Below are positions 11,501-22,443 of a DNA stretch of 64,000 nt, in pieces. Each line of letters opens with the position of its first letter. Positions within the stretch are counted from its first letter, which is position 1. Below the pieces are notes generated by a model. That model saw nothing but the letters and a program-made list of their open reading frames with translations. It had not been told where the DNA came from and ran no database searches. The DNA lies in NCBI RefSeq assembly GCF_037975245.1, contig NC_092582.1, positions 23,150,577-23,214,576 on the forward strand. The letters are read 5' to 3'. The translations under genes were made by a program, and so were the position numbers. This DNA is from Apostichopus japonicus. Lineage: Eukaryota > Echinodermata > Holothuroidea > Aspidochirotida > Stichopodidae.

Positions 11501-14500
11501 AATTTTTAAGGAAGGGGCCCTTTGTACTTTTTACTTGGACTACAAACATATTAAGACTAAAATTCTGCTGCAAGTCAATATTTAATTGTTTGGTTACAAA
11601 TATCTGTGGTCACTCCAGAAGGGGCCCTTTCAAAATGAAATCAATCAAAGCTTACCAGTATGATCACCTTTTTGTGATGGGGGAGACTTTGCAGTTGAAG
11701 AGGAGGCAGAGCTTGCAACTGTCTGTTCCTCTGTTAGGATGAAATGAAAAGAGAGAAGAAAAAATAGGGTCAATTGGATCCAGAATTTATTTGTACAATT
11801 AACAACTTGTACTGTAAGCCAGGGTAACTTTATTGTTCAAGACGATATGAGACATGACAAACATGGAGAACTATGAATAGATAATCACAATGTGTCAAAG
11901 AATTGCTAAACATGTCTTAAAAACTCTTAAAGGATAATTTTTTAGGCACAAAATTAATTTTGATATGTTCTTGAACATTACAAAGCACTGCTGCTTTTAA
12001 TTCAAGCTTGGAATTGCTAAATGAACACTTAATTTTTAAGGAAGGGGCCCTTTGCACTTTTTACTTGGACTACAAACCTATCAAGACTAAAATTCTGCCG
12101 CAAGTCAACAAATTACAAGTATATGTGGTCACTCCAGAAGGCCCTTTTCAAAACAAAATCATTCAAAGCTTACCAGTATCATCACCTTTTTGTGATGGGG
12201 GAGACTTTGCAGTTGAAGAGGAGGCAGAGCTTGCAACTGTCTGTCCCTCTGTTAGGATGAAATGAAAAGGAAGAAGAAGGGAAAAAGAGAAGGGTAAATT
12301 GGATCCAGAATTTGTACAATTAACAACTTGGAAGCCTGGGTAACTTTATTGTTCAAGACGATCTTAGACATGACAAACATGGAGAACTATGAATAGATAA
12401 TCACAATGTGTCAAAGAATTGCTAAACATGTCTTAAAAACTCTTAAAGGATAATTTTAAGCACAAAATTAATTTTGATATGTTCTCGAACATTACAATGC
12501 ACTGCTGTTATTTTGTTATTTTTGTCTAGCTCGTATTTTCTAAATGAACACTTAATTTTTAAGGAAGGGGCCCTTTGTACTTTTTACTTGGACTACAAAC
12601 ATATTAAGACTAAAATTCTGCTGCAAGTCAATATTTAATTGTTTGGTTACAAATATCTGTGGTCACTCCAGAAGGGGCCCTTTCAAAATGAAATCAATCA
12701 AAGCTTACCAGTACGATCACCTTTTTGTGATGGGGGAGACTTTGCAGTTGAAGAGGAGGCAGAGCTTGCAACTGTCTGTTCCTCTGTTAGGATGAAATGA
12801 AAAGAGAGAAGAAAAAATAGGGTCAATTGGATCCAGAATTTATTTGTACAATTAACAACTTGTACTGTAAGCCAGGGTAACTTTATTGTTCAAGACGATA
12901 TGAGACATGACAAACATGGAGAACTATGAATAGATAATCACAATGTGTCAAAGAATTGCTAAACATGTCTTAAAAACTCTTAAAGGATAATTTTTAGGCA
13001 CAAAATTAATTTTGATATGTTCTTGAGCATTACAAAGCACTGCTGCTTTTAATTCAAGCTTGGAATTTCTCAATGAACCCTTAATTTTTAAGGAAGGGGC
13101 CCTTTGCACTTTATACTTGGACTACAAACCTATCAAGACTAAAATTCTGCTGCAAGTCAACATTTAGTTGTTTGGTTACAAGTATATGTGGTCACTCCAT
13201 GAAAATCATGGAGAACCATAAAGGTGGTTATGTACATGGCCATGGGCGGTGTTCATGGGGGGGGGACATGTCCCCCCAATATTTTAGGTTGGGGGATATA
13301 GTATATAATATCCCCCCCCCAATATTTGGTGGCATAGTTTTTTGTGTGGCGATAAATAGAAATAATGTGTGAGATTATTTATCCAAATCCTATTTGGCGG
13401 TGGCTGAAACTTCATCCAACACGTGCTGCATGAGGTAGATGACACTTCGTGGTCGTTTCTGTAACCTGTGACCGTATAGCATGTTGTCACTCAAGATTAT
13501 TATCATGTCTGTACATCTCTTGTGTATGAGCGTAAGTACGTACAATCAAATGATCCAGAACGATATGGGTTCACTGGAGGGGGGGGGGGGGAAGACTGGC
13601 CAACCCCCTCGAGCATAAATTTTTTTTTTTTTATTATATCGAAGTTTTATAGTAGCCGTTATGAGAGGTTTGATATTTGTACACCAATAAATTAACTGTG
13701 TCTGAATTTTCAAAAATTCCATGACCAATATTCTTTATCATACTTCCCTCTACTGGTGCAATTTTAATTAACTGGTCTGTTAGGGGTTGAAGGGGGTTTT
13801 CTATATTAGTTGTCCATTGATGAAATTTTGTGCAACATTATGGGTATGTTTTGAAGTGAATTTATTCAATATCTGAACAAATAATGGGCTTAAAACCTTG
13901 AAAAGTGGGGCTGACGGGTATTGTGGGGCGTTACGTAGAATTACCTACAAAAGCAATGATCCACAGGAGATGTGATGAGGTCGCACATGATGTGTGACTG
14001 GTGACAATCTTGAAAATGGTTATGAATGAAAAAAAATATTGGGAAAAACTTGGTTCTCAGGCAAAAGTGTATATCTGGTTGGTCATTTTCAAGCCCGAGA
14101 AGTGCCATTTCCGGTGATCTGGGGGGCTATCAAAACCAGAAATTTTCTTGTACGCTGCGCGCCAACCAATGGTGGCGCTCCCCTTTGATAGTAATTCGCC
14201 TGCAACCAAGCAAATGTCCCCCCCCCCAATATTTGAAACAAATCGCCCCTCCTGTACATGGCATAGCCTAGATATCAGTCTGTCTCGAGTGTTTATGATG
14301 GAGAACAGACAGAATCAGGAGAACATCTTTTGTGATAAGTTATGAAACAAAATCTGGTTTTCCTAGCTGTGGCTGGCATGTTAAAATCCACAAATGGAAG
14401 CAACATGGTGCAAAAATTGGTTCATTTGATGCCATTTTTTGACCATTTAAAGGCATTGAAGACTCCCCCAAAACCGCGTGTGGCCATCTGAAAAAGTTAA

Positions 14501-16180
14501 CTTTCTGTTGCTTGCAAGTGACGTTATGTTCGTGTCGCTACAAAATGCAGACAGTAATGAAACGTAATACCTTAAATTGTTATCTTTAGCTGGACCTGAC
14601 ATGTCCATGGCTGTATCATCTATACACTGTGCTGTGGGTATTGACCCCAGCTGTACGTACTGACTGTACACTAGTATCTAATTACTGACGGTAGCAAGCT
14701 GTGTGTGTATTTTCTGGGATCGATGATGGTGTTTAACACTTCTGTTACACCTCATTCAAAACTAGGTCAAATTACCGGCATCAGACGTTTCTTTTTGCGC
14801 GAGTCTTCACACCCTTTAAAGTAAGGTGGCCATATTTTCGTGACTGAAATCGGGGACATTTATTGCATGACTGATATGGGGGAGGGGTTTAAGGGAAGGG
14901 GCTGTCCCCCTCCCCCCTTTGGAAATTTTTAAGTGCCTAAGGTGCTTAGATGTAAAATGGTGATACTTTGAAGCACTTTTAAATCAATTCTATTTTCAAA
15001 TATGTAGCTTTTTCTTAAATGAAATCTACTTACTTTACGTGGATCTTTGAGAGCTTATGATTTTCTCATGCTCACACTATGTGTCGTTGTGTCGCCGTAG
15101 TTGCCATTTATACGGTCGAAAGAGTGCTAGGCTAGATCGATCTAGCATATTTTTAACAGTGTTTACACTGGCCCACTGAAATACTGGTTATAAGTTCCGT
15201 TCTGCGACTGCACACATGACTAAATTTTGTTTTTACAGTTATTTTACTAATAATGTGGGATATTTTCTAAATTCCTGAACATTTTGACGAATCGGGGACA
15301 TTTTCGGGGACACTTGTTCATCAGGGACAGCACACTGTAATCGGGGACTGTCCCAGAAAATCGGGGACGTCTGGTCACCTAACTTTAAAGACCACGTTGC
15401 TTGTGTGATTTAGTGTGTAAGTCAATGGGGCAATTATATGGAGCATGCTTTATGACACATGGCTCATTGCCACAGTATGTGACACTGCATGGTAGTAAAT
15501 ATCTTCAGATTGAAACACAACGTACTGTACAATTTCATCTAATGACATAATCATCATAAATGGAAAGGTAAATCAATCCCCGTCATTTTTAACATTTATT
15601 TAGCGAAAAACAGTTCAGAAACTTCGAGAATTTTACACTCGAACTCTGCTCTCTGTGTACAGCATTCGCGGGTTGGATTTGAAAATCGTGACGTCACAAT
15701 TCTTTGAACATAATGAGGGTCGCGAGGTCAGCTTTCCCGTTTGATGTGAATAGGCCTAGCCTAGGCCTTTATAGAATTTGGGTAACTGGCTGTACTGTAC
15801 ACCAAAATTCGGCTAGCCTAACTGCATGTGGCTCATTATTATACTACATTACCTTGCTCCTGTCTTTCGATTTCCTTGTTGATAAGGTTCGCATTCCGAC
15901 TTTTATAAAGTTTCAGAATGCCCGCAGCTTTCTTTAATTTTATTTCTTCAAGTTTTCTGATAAGGCCATCCACATTCGTTGAATGAAGTTCTTCCGGGTC
16001 CTCTAGTAGCTTGCGTAAAAAGCATTGTGCGGGATCGTCATCTTTTTTGATTTTGTCAGTTTCATTATTATTAATTTTTGGGTAAAGGAAGGTAAGACTC
16101 ATGATTTTACTTGAAGTCAGTTCCCCGGACAACTTTGTGAGTGCGCTGGCAAAGTTATTTGCTAAGTCGTGTTCCGCCAT
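5844..16180 (-). CDS. gene A: DED-linker-TIR protein (12 coding exons)
   Basis: Spliced model on the minus strand: 16180-15853, seven 75-nt exons (12783-12709, 12248-12174, 11730-11656, 11195-11121, 10678-10604, 10144-10070, 9637-9563), then 9071-8848, 8142-7923, 7493-7422 and 5878-5844 (stop). All junctions are GT-AG, phases agree throughout, and the total is 1404 nt (467 aa). Residues 1-109 form a DED-like death fold (LSGELTSSKIMSLTFLY, then FLRKLL and LIRKLEEI...AAGIL). About 175 residues of Ser/Pro-rich linker follow, then a TIR domain of about 148 residues (FVSFSSKN, CWMYTRRN, ADIMLCMITKDYIDSEICRDE, LIIPLHL), a short basic tail and an acidic/basic C-terminus. By family knowledge, DED and TIR modules mediate homotypic contacts in apoptosis and innate immunity, so a cytosolic adaptor or TIR enzyme is inferred. 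No transmembrane segment or signal peptide is seen. The start is the first ATG of the DED exon, and gene B supports it at the same position. Splicing is untested. Confidence 0.82.
7422..7493 (-). CDS. gene A exon 11: basic/Ser-rich tail
   Basis: 72-nt symmetric phase-1 exon encoding GETLVAPGSPSTSGSQKRKS then SQDG. A short basic cluster (QKRK) is present. Acceptor TTTCTTAG, donor GTAAGA. The paralogous exon at 23357-23286 has the same length. Confidence 0.75.
7923..8142 (-). CDS. gene A exon 10: TIR domain, second half
   Basis: 220 nt, phase 0 in and phase 1 out, acceptor TTTGTTTCAG and donor GTAAGT. It encodes LIIPLHLEKV (TIR beta-D strand), then a helical region YARMYIDN and FQNVIDKIKECL. 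Same length as the gene B exon. Confidence 0.85.
8515..8650. repeat. AT-rich microsatellite cluster
   Basis: Several TA/TATG tracts in the intron between the two TIR exons of gene A. Confidence 0.9.
8848..9071 (-). CDS. gene A exon 9: TIR domain, first half
   Basis: 224 nt, phase 1 in and phase 0 out. It encodes the TIR beta-A strand (FLFVSFSSKN), the CWMY motif, the ADIMLCMI strand and YIDSEICRDE. The final Glu is the last codon before the intron and matches the SxxCxxE position of catalytic TIR domains. The donor is GTTTGT, non-consensus at +3, and the same in gene B. A 9-nt shorter start than gene B gives three fewer residues. Confidence 0.85.
9563..9637 (-). CDS. gene A linker exon 8 (array copy 1)
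   Basis: 75-nt symmetric phase-1 exon, EKQLVASSASSSPVKSPPSQ then KGDHT. It is the copy closest in sequence to the single linker exon of gene B (EKQLVASTASS), so it probably keeps the ancestral sequence. Confidence 0.82.
10070..10144 (-). CDS. gene A linker exon 7 (array copy 2)
   Basis: 75-nt symmetric phase-1 exon, EGQTVASSASS to KGDDT. Splice sites are intact. Confidence 0.8.
10604..10678 (-). CDS. gene A linker exon 6 (array copy 3)
   Basis: 75-nt symmetric phase-1 exon, EEQTVASSASS to KGDRT; same type as copies 5 and 7. Confidence 0.8.
11121..11195 (-). CDS. gene A linker exon 5 (array copy 4)
   Basis: 75-nt symmetric phase-1 exon, EGQTVASSASS to KGDDT, with the same coding sequence as array copies 2 and 6. 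Confidence 0.8.
11656..11730 (-). CDS. gene A linker exon 4 (array copy 5)
   Basis: 75-nt symmetric phase-1 exon starting EEQTVASSASS and ending KGDHT; acceptor and donor as in the other copies. Confidence 0.8.
12174..12248 (-). CDS. gene A linker exon 3 (array copy 6)
   Basis: 75-nt symmetric phase-1 exon starting EGQTVASSASS and ending KGDDT; its coding sequence matches array copies 2 and 4. Confidence 0.8.
12709..12783 (-). CDS. gene A linker exon 2 (array copy 7)
   Basis: 75 nt, phase 1 in and out, flanked by CTAACAG acceptor and GTAAGC donor. It reads E-E-Q-T-V-A-S-S-A-S-S-S-T-A-K-S-P-P-S-Q then K-G-D-R-T. It is the copy nearest the DED exon. Confidence 0.8.
13240..14253. mobile_element. 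hAT-like non-autonomous element, 1014 bp
   Basis: Flanked by a perfect 8-bp direct repeat GTACATGG (13232-13239 and 14254-14261). It is absent from the otherwise colinear gene B region near 28050, which confirms insertion after duplication. It contains poly-G/C tracts and an inverted copy of sequence also found at 16868-17500. Terminal inverted repeats are weak. No transposase frame is present. Confidence 0.8.
14451..14815 (+). mobile_element. TTAA-flanked MITE, copy 1
   Basis: Terminal inverted repeats AGGCATTGAAGACTC and, at the right end, GAGTCTTCACACCCT, flanked by TTAA on both sides. The same element sits at the matching position in unit 2 (28249), so it was present before the segmental duplication. 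TTAA targets are typical of piggyBac-type transposases; the TTAAAGG terminus also recalls T2-type MITEs. Confidence 0.9.
14822..15382. mobile_element. hAT-like element, 561 bp
   Basis: Flanked by 8-bp CTTTAAAG (14814-14821 and 15383-15390) and bounded by imperfect inverted repeats TAAGGTGGCCATA and TCTGGTCACCTAA. Repeated CGGGGACA motifs lie inside. It inserted exactly at the right edge of MITE copy 1 and is missing in unit 2. Confidence 0.8.
15853..16180 (-). CDS. gene A exon 1: DED-like domain
   Basis: 328 nt from the ATG to a GTAATG donor (phase 1). It encodes a six-helix death-fold-like stretch, with ALTKLSGELTSSKIMSLTFL resembling DED helices 1-2 and DGLIRKLEEI plus AAGILKLY the C-terminal helices. 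The canonical DED RxDL motif is replaced by a KLKKAAGIL-type sequence. Gene B exon 1 has exactly the same length and donor. Confidence 0.85.
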
Positions 16181-16493
16181 AACGTCTGAATTTAATGTTA
16201 TAATAACTTAAATTTATTAGGCCTCCTGTAAGTTAGTCTACGCTCCTTGCAATGAATGCAATATAGCCGCAACGGCGCTAAACCCCGCATTTTAACCTGA
16301 CAATGTGACAAATGCAGACATTGCACAACATGGGATTTTCCGATTGCGCAAGAATATGGACGGAAAACAATATGTCGTTTGGTCGAAAAACAAGGCTCAA
16401 CGAATATGAGACACATATTCATTCATATAAGATCTGAACTGGTCAATGACCATGCTGGGTCTTTGATGATAATTAAGATATCAGAACAATATG
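16181..16493 (-). promoter_or_regulatory. putative 5' region of gene A
   Basis: Sequence immediately upstream of the gene A start codon, duplicated upstream of gene B (31594-32005). Shared blocks include AATTTATTAGGC and ACGGAAAA. No clear TATA box is seen. The duplication carries the upstream sequence with the gene, but promoter activity is only inferred. Confidence 0.4.
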
Positions 16494-16527
16494 TCTTATC
16501 TCAAATAGTGAGTGGTACGTGGCTTCC

Positions 16528-19074
16528 AAGGGCGTAGGAACCGGGGGGAGGGCTGGGGGCGCCAGCCCCCCCCCCAGTGAAAAATATGGAGGGGCGGAAG
16601 TATCATTCCGCCCCCCCCCCCCCGCTTCGCAAGTCAGAAAACCCCTTTTTCATTTCTCAATAAATGATAACAACATTCGTCATTTTAGCAGAAAACATTT
16701 TGGCAGAAAAAAATCTCATTTGGAGCACCAAATTGCATCTTAGGCCAGGTGAAAATGCAAAACCATTTATAATATGGAGTTGAAGACCCCTTAGACCCCT
16801 CCCCCAGGCCGGCCATCAGTCTTCAGCAACCCCACTCAACTGTACCTTCCTAAGTACCTTCATACGCAGGCGCGTATCCAGGATTTTCAAACCCGGGGGG
16901 CGTGAATTACTATCTAAGCGGAGCGCCACCATCGGTTGGCGCGCAGCGTACAAGAAAATTTCTTATTTTGATACCCCCAGATCACCGGAAACGGCACTTC
17001 TCGGGCTTGAAATGACCAACCAGATGTACACTTTTTGCCTGAGAACCAAGTATTTCCTAATAGTTTTTTTTTTTCCATCCATAACCTTTTTGAAGATTGT
17101 CAACCCGGCACACATCATGTTCGACCTGATCGCATCTCCTGTGGGTCTTTGCTTTTGTAGGTGATTCTACGTCACGGCCCACAATACCCGTCAGCCCCAC
17201 TTTTCAAGGTTTTAAGCCCCATATTTGTTCCGAATTTGAAAATTCACATTTCTCGTGAATAAACTCACTTCAAAACATACCCATAATGTTGTACAAAATT
17301 TCATCTATGGACAACCAATATAGAAAAACTTCCTTGAACCCCTAACAGACTGGTCAAAATTGCACGAGTAGAGGGAAGTGTGATGCAGAATGTTGGTCAG
17401 AAATTTTCGAAAATTCAGACACAGTTAATTTATTGGTGTAGAAATATTAAAACCTGTTATAACGGCTATTATAAAACTTGGTTGAAGGAAATGAAAAAAT
17501 AGCAGATATTTCCGAAACCGAACACTATACACATAGGCGTAGGAGGCGCGGCGGAAGTGGCGGAGCTAGGGGTATTGGTCAGGAGGAGCGAGAATGGTCT
17601 GTAGGGGCGCTCTCAACACTATCTAAGCGGAGCGCCACCACTGGTTGGCGCGTAGCGTACAGAAAATTTTTGAGTAAATATACTCCCTAGATCGCCGGAA
17701 ATGACCTTTTCCGGGCCTGGCTAATTTGCAGATAAACGAAGAATAAATAGGTGTCATCTCCAAATTACACCAACAAAATGTGACAAATGTCAATAAGTAG
17801 ATGAGAGCGCAATAAAAAAGTCAATAATCTAGAATAAGTAAAAAGTGGTAAAGAGCTGAAAAACGCGCCAGCAGTCCATTTGAGTCCGTCAGGGGGGGGG
17901 GGGGCATGCGCCCCCCTGACCGTATGGACGCTCCGCCACTGCGCGGCGGGGGTGCAGCCCCTACTTCGCCATTACTAATGTAAAAGAGAGTTTTGACATA
18001 ATTGGACCTCCATGCTTTTTATACATCTACATGAGACATGTCGATGTTTACATTAGCATCCCGCGGTATACTGCGCAATTTGAACGGACCGTACGGTACA
18101 TGATGGCATGCGATGTATTAACCGATGCTTGGTTATATGATATTGACATTAACACGTTGAACGCGAAAATTTTGGGTTATTTTTTCAGGCAAGTCGGACA
18201 GTTTTGAGGCTTTTCATCCTGGAACGCCATTTTCATGCTCACTGATACGATGTGATATCTGCTGTTTGCGTCACAAATTCGAACAGGCGCGTAGCGAGGA
18301 ATTTGCCAAGGGAGGGCGAAGCCTGTAGGCAAATTATCTCAGCGTAGCGCCACCATAGGTTGGCGCGAAGCGTACAAGAAAATTTTGGCCGAAGATGCCT
18401 CCCAGATCGCTGGAAATGGCACTGCACAGGACCATTTGTTAGCGCGAAGCGTACAAGCAAATTTTGGCCGAAAATGTCTCCCAGATCGCTGGAAATGACA
18501 CTTCCCAGGCCTTGTAAGTTGCATCTAAGCACTTTCTATTTTGAAATTACTTAACGATATCATTTAAAACAATGCTGAATGGGGGGGGGGCGGGCGGTCG
18601 CCCCCATCCCAAAAATCGTCATGTTCCCCAACGACACGATCGAGTTCGAGACCAGCCACAATTGGTTTGATAGCACAATTCTACACACGCGTTATGATAG
18701 ACCATATATAGTATATATATAGATCATTAGTGAGAGAGGAAAATGGAAACGTCAAAAAAATGGAGTTGTCGGTGTAAGGGGTAGGGTGAGTCAAACTTTT
18801 ACGAAATCATTGATCCGTCACTGGCCACCCTTCAGCGCTGTAATGATGTCACTGTTCCTCTTTCTCTTCCCGGTGTCTTCGCGTTTTTCTTTTACTCCAT
18901 CTTTTTCTCCTTTTTCTCTCTTTCTTCTTTTTCTTTTCTCTTCCTTCCTCTCCTCCTCTTCTTTTTTCCCCTCTTTTTTCCTTTTTTCTTCTTTTTTTTT
19001 TCTCTCCTCTTTTTCTTACTCGGGGGGCGCGCGCCCCCAACGCCCCCCTGGATACGCACCTGATACGCCACTGA
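16528..19074. mobile_element. nested hAT-like element cluster
   Basis: The unit sequence GTGGCTTCC (16519-16527) resumes as TGGCTCCT at 19075, so 2547 bp are inserted, with an imperfect 8-bp duplication. Inside, inverted ends CAGGCGCGTATCCAGG (16867-16882) and CCTGGATACGCACCTG (19047-19062) mark a second element, itself interrupted by the element at 17555-17941. Low-complexity T/C-rich sequence fills 18850-19020. No intact transposase was found. Confidence 0.75.
17555..17941. mobile_element. hAT-like MITE, 387 bp
   Basis: Perfect 8-bp target duplication CGCGGCGG (17547-17554 and 17942-17949). Ends are AGTGGCGGAGCTAGGGG and CGCTCCGCCACT. It is closely related to the element at 27253-27597. 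Confidence 0.88.
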
Positions 19075-19528
19075 TGGCTCCTATATAAGTAACACCTTTT
19101 AACCCCTACGTGCTTATTCAGCCTGTCACCTGAACGTTTGGCCTCCCCAGCATTTGTTTGGGTAACTGTTTAGAATGCGACCAAAGATGGCCCAGCAAAA
19201 ATGGAGGTGTGATATTTTCCGTTTTTGAGGCAATATATCTCTGTAACAGTTACTCAAATCACATTTTAGGCTTCTTTTTAAAAAGCTATGACCAAAACTT
19301 GGCCTATTCAACTATTTTCTAGCATTTTTATTCAAGAATTTATGTGGGCTCAAATTGTTGTACTTTGTAGTGGAGTCATGCTCAGTCGAGCAGCAGTGCA
19401 TGGGGCTGGGCACCTCAACAGCTGTATTAACTCAAACAGTGTAAGTCCCAGAATGTTAAGACTTTTTTCATAACTTCCTAACTCACAAATGATGAAAAAA
19501 AAGTGGGTGGGGTGGGGGAGGGTGCGGG

Positions 19529-20454
19529 CATAGGCTTGGAGGGCAGACTGCCCCCCCCCCCAAATTTCCAGAGGACAAGAAATTCGGGCAAAAGTCCTGA
19601 AAAATTCGGGCAGCCTAAGAGGAGAAAAAAAAAATATATATATATATATATAATATGCAGTAGCTTGCCCAAATCTATAATTTTTGCCCGACAATTCTGT
19701 GGAGAGTGTTTCATGTTATTTGTTTTGTGACATTAATATTAACATAGGCCTAATGATTTTCTTTATTTAGCATCATGTTGCCCGAATATTTCCGTGTAAC
19801 ACCACCGTAAGCGCAGCTATACCACGCTTTTTGCACTATCCAAAAAAATGTATAACTAGTCAACTCTATACCTGGACATCCCCGACATGAGTGTATATAA
19901 GAAACGCTTTCTTGTTCATGAATGGTGGGGGGGGGGGGGGCGAGTGCCTACAAGCCTAGAAGTACAGGTTTATCATATTCTTTGTTATTTTTTATACTTT
20001 TATGTGAGACAAATTGCAGTCTCACCCGACACAGCGACATCATCCCGCCTACGTGTTGTTGAACAATGTATGTTTTTCTGGAGGTAGCTGAGCAGTGAGT
20101 ACTGTGTTAAAATAATAAATACGGTAACTAAATAGGAGCTTAAAAAATATACTGTCCAATTTTCACCTTCAAAGTGATGTTAACATTTTTTCTTCTTCTA
20201 ATTTACCAAATTTTTGGGGAAGTGTAAATTTCTAAAACGTGAGATTATAAAATAAAGAATGTTTAGATGCAACTTGCAAGGCCTCAGAAGTGCCATTTCC
20301 GACAATCTGAGAGGCAGTTTTTGCCAAAAAATTTCTTGTACGCTACGCGGCGCCAATTAACCGATGGTGGCGCTCCGCTTAGATAGTGTCACAGGAACTT
20401 TCGGGCATAAAAGTTTCTGCCCCCCCCCAACAGAAATGGTCCTGCACGCCTATG
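19529..20454. mobile_element. hAT-like element, 926 bp
   Basis: Perfect 8-bp target duplication GGTGCGGG (19521-19528 and 20455-20462), with ends CATAGGCTTGGAGG and GCACGCCTATG. Absent from the corresponding place in unit 1 (about 4395). A TA microsatellite lies at about 19632-19653 and a shared 110-bp module at 20280-20395. Confidence 0.85.
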
Positions 20455-21337
20455 GGTGCGGGGGTATGCAAGAGGAGACCTACCAAGCCAAATTTGGTTG
20501 ATTTTGTATGGAATGACCTTTATCATAATATCATAAAAGATGACAAACATTATTCTTGAGGAACAATATTTCAGATAAACACATTTGCATATTTAAAAGA
20601 GAAAACTATAAATTCAAATATGTTTTGGCACATTTCACACAAAAGCGTAGTACTAGCTAGATAGCGAGAAGACAACAGACTGTATGTGTCCTTCAAGATT
20701 GGATTCACTGTGTATAATAAAACTTGTCTGCCAAAGCTCTTCAATGGTGGTAAAATCAAAGAAACTTTTTGGTCTCGATCATAAAAGGAATCTTTGGAAG
20801 TTTGACGAGTTTGACCAAATGTCAGTGTCTGAAATTTGTTTGATACCTGAGAAACCTTGCAAAAAATAGTATGATGTCAACTTGGCAACTCAGGAATTAA
20901 TTTAAAACTGTATAGTTGTATAAGTTCGTAATGCTCTTCTTAAATATCCAACACAATTCAGCCGTATTAGCTTTAGCTATATTATTACATACAATGTGAA
21001 TATTGAGAATGTACAAGTATTGATGATAGGCACACAGCCCCCCACCCTCTCCCAATTCATGATAAAAAACAAGGCATTTAAAGGAGAAATCATTAAACTA
21101 AACAATAAAAAGCAATGGTTTCATACCATGATAAAGGTGAGAAATATCACTCTTCTAAACAACCCTTGAAAGGTGACAAAACACACCCTTCATTGATATA
21201 CATGATTGAGGTAGTTATGACGATGGATGTTTTCCTCAAACAACACTTAAAGTGGACACAAATCACAAACTATCATTGAATATCTCTATAAAGGTGCTAC
21301 CAATTGGACTTCTCCCCTCAACAAAATTGCTGTTTAA

Positions 21338-21685
21338 GGCATTGAAGATACGCCCCAAACCGCCATCTGAAAATGTTAACTTTACGTTGCTTGTAAGTGA
21401 AGTTTTTTTCTTGTTGCTACAAAATGCAGACAGTAATGAAACTTGATACCTTGTTATCTTTTATCTGGACCTGAGATGTCCATCACTCCTATGTACACTG
21501 TGTTGTGGGTATTGACCATAGCTGTATGTATTGACTGTACATTAGTGTCTAATTACCGACGGTAGCAAGCTGTGTGTGTATTTTTTAGGATCAATGGTGG
21601 TGTCCAACACTTCTGTTACACCTCATTCGAAACTAGGTCAGATTACCGGCATGAGACGTTTCTTTGTTTGCGAATCTTCGGTGCC
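21338..21685 (+). mobile_element. TTAA-flanked MITE, copy 2
   Basis: Starts AGGCATTGAAGATACGCC-like after TTAA and ends ...CGAATCTTCGGTGCC before TTAA. Internal sequence matches the other copies (GTTAACTTTACGTTGCTTG). It has diverged more than copies 1, 3, 4 and 5. Confidence 0.85.
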
Positions 21686-22408
21686 TTAAAGTGTCATAGC
21701 AGACATGCCATGGACAGACAGTGTACTCCAGTGACCTCTTCCTTCAATCTTACCAGTCTTACTTTGACCAAGGAAAGAGATGAGTTTTGTCCGAGAAAAT
21801 ATCAAGTAAAACTTAAATATGTCCAGACTTTAGTGGCTCTGTGTTATCTTTTACTTGATCTTGTTAAGTTATTCATCTTCCTCAGTGAAACACATTTTTT
21901 TTTCACAACAAACTGTTCATCATTCCCATTCAATAAATGCCTTTCATACATAGCTAATGACAACCGATAGTTTGAGCTGATCCATATGACATGTCTGGTC
22001 AGTTCTAAGATTTGTTTCCCAACTTCGTGTCTCACTGTTAATTGGTAAATTAATTGGTGTAAAAAGGTGTAACCTGCATGATGATAACCCCCCCCCCAAA
22101 AAAAAAAAAAAATCGAAAATGCCAGTGATATGAGCATTGTTAATGGATCGTGTATGACACAATTAATCAAATACAATTTTACTTGTGTTAAACATGTATG
22201 GGATTTATTTCATGCAGTAAGTACTGTAAGTGTCTTTGATCACACTGATTTTAACTTTCATATGAAAGGAACTTTTAAAAAGAGAAAATGAGAAGTTAAT
22301 TGCTTTTTTAAGGTGTGCTCTTTATACACCAGTATATAAAAATGTGACTAGTTTGTACCAGTGGTTGCCCATGGTCTAGGTAAGAAATATAAAGAAATAT
22401 GACAAGAA

Positions 22409-22443
22409 TCACTCCTTTTTGGTCACTTTGACTTCACTGGCAT
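22409..22443 (-). CDS. gene B last coding exon
   Basis: 35 nt after a TTTCTTTTCAG acceptor, encoding ASEVKVTKKE and TGA. Confidence 0.75.

Larger units (their letters stand above)
9269..13200. repeat. 0.52-kb tandem array carrying the linker exon
   Basis: Eight units begin at about 9269, 9787, 10301, 10838, 11352, 11888, 12404 and 12946, each with AATGTGTCAAAGAATTGCTA. Spacings alternate between about 515 and 537, so a dimer of about 1051 bp is the higher-order unit. Units 1-7 each contain one linker exon. Unit 8 is cut off before its exon. The corresponding region of gene B has a single unit. Confidence 0.95.
3905..16493. repeat. segmental tandem duplication, unit 1
   Basis: Colinear homology with 16494-32005 is visible along the whole length. 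Anchors are the left edge (GTGAGTGGTACATGGCTCCT near 3917 against 16508), 4435 against 20495, 5380 against 21910, 7420 against 23285, TIR exons 8848-9071 against 26772-27004, the MITE at 14451 against 28249, DED exon 15853-16180 against 31266-31593, and the right edge (TCAGAACAATATG at 16481-16493, CCAGAACAATATG at 31993-32005). This unit carries gene A, the seven-fold linker exon array and two unit-specific transposon insertions. Confidence 0.93.

Noticed and set aside
9904..12265. Three identical 85-residue plus-strand frames (9904, 10955, 12008)
   Set aside because: Antisense shadows of the repeated linker exons of gene A, whose splice sites and phases are on the minus strand.
15853..16180. 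CARD or death domain instead of DED
   Set aside because: The helix pattern and motifs such as LSxELTSSxIxxLTxLY and the late LIxxLExI...AAGIL fit DED better, although the RxDL motif is missing, so the call is DED-like.
18786..19088. Low-complexity Ser/Phe-rich and Lys/Arg/Glu-rich frames
   Set aside because: A T/C-rich simple-sequence tract inside transposon debris.
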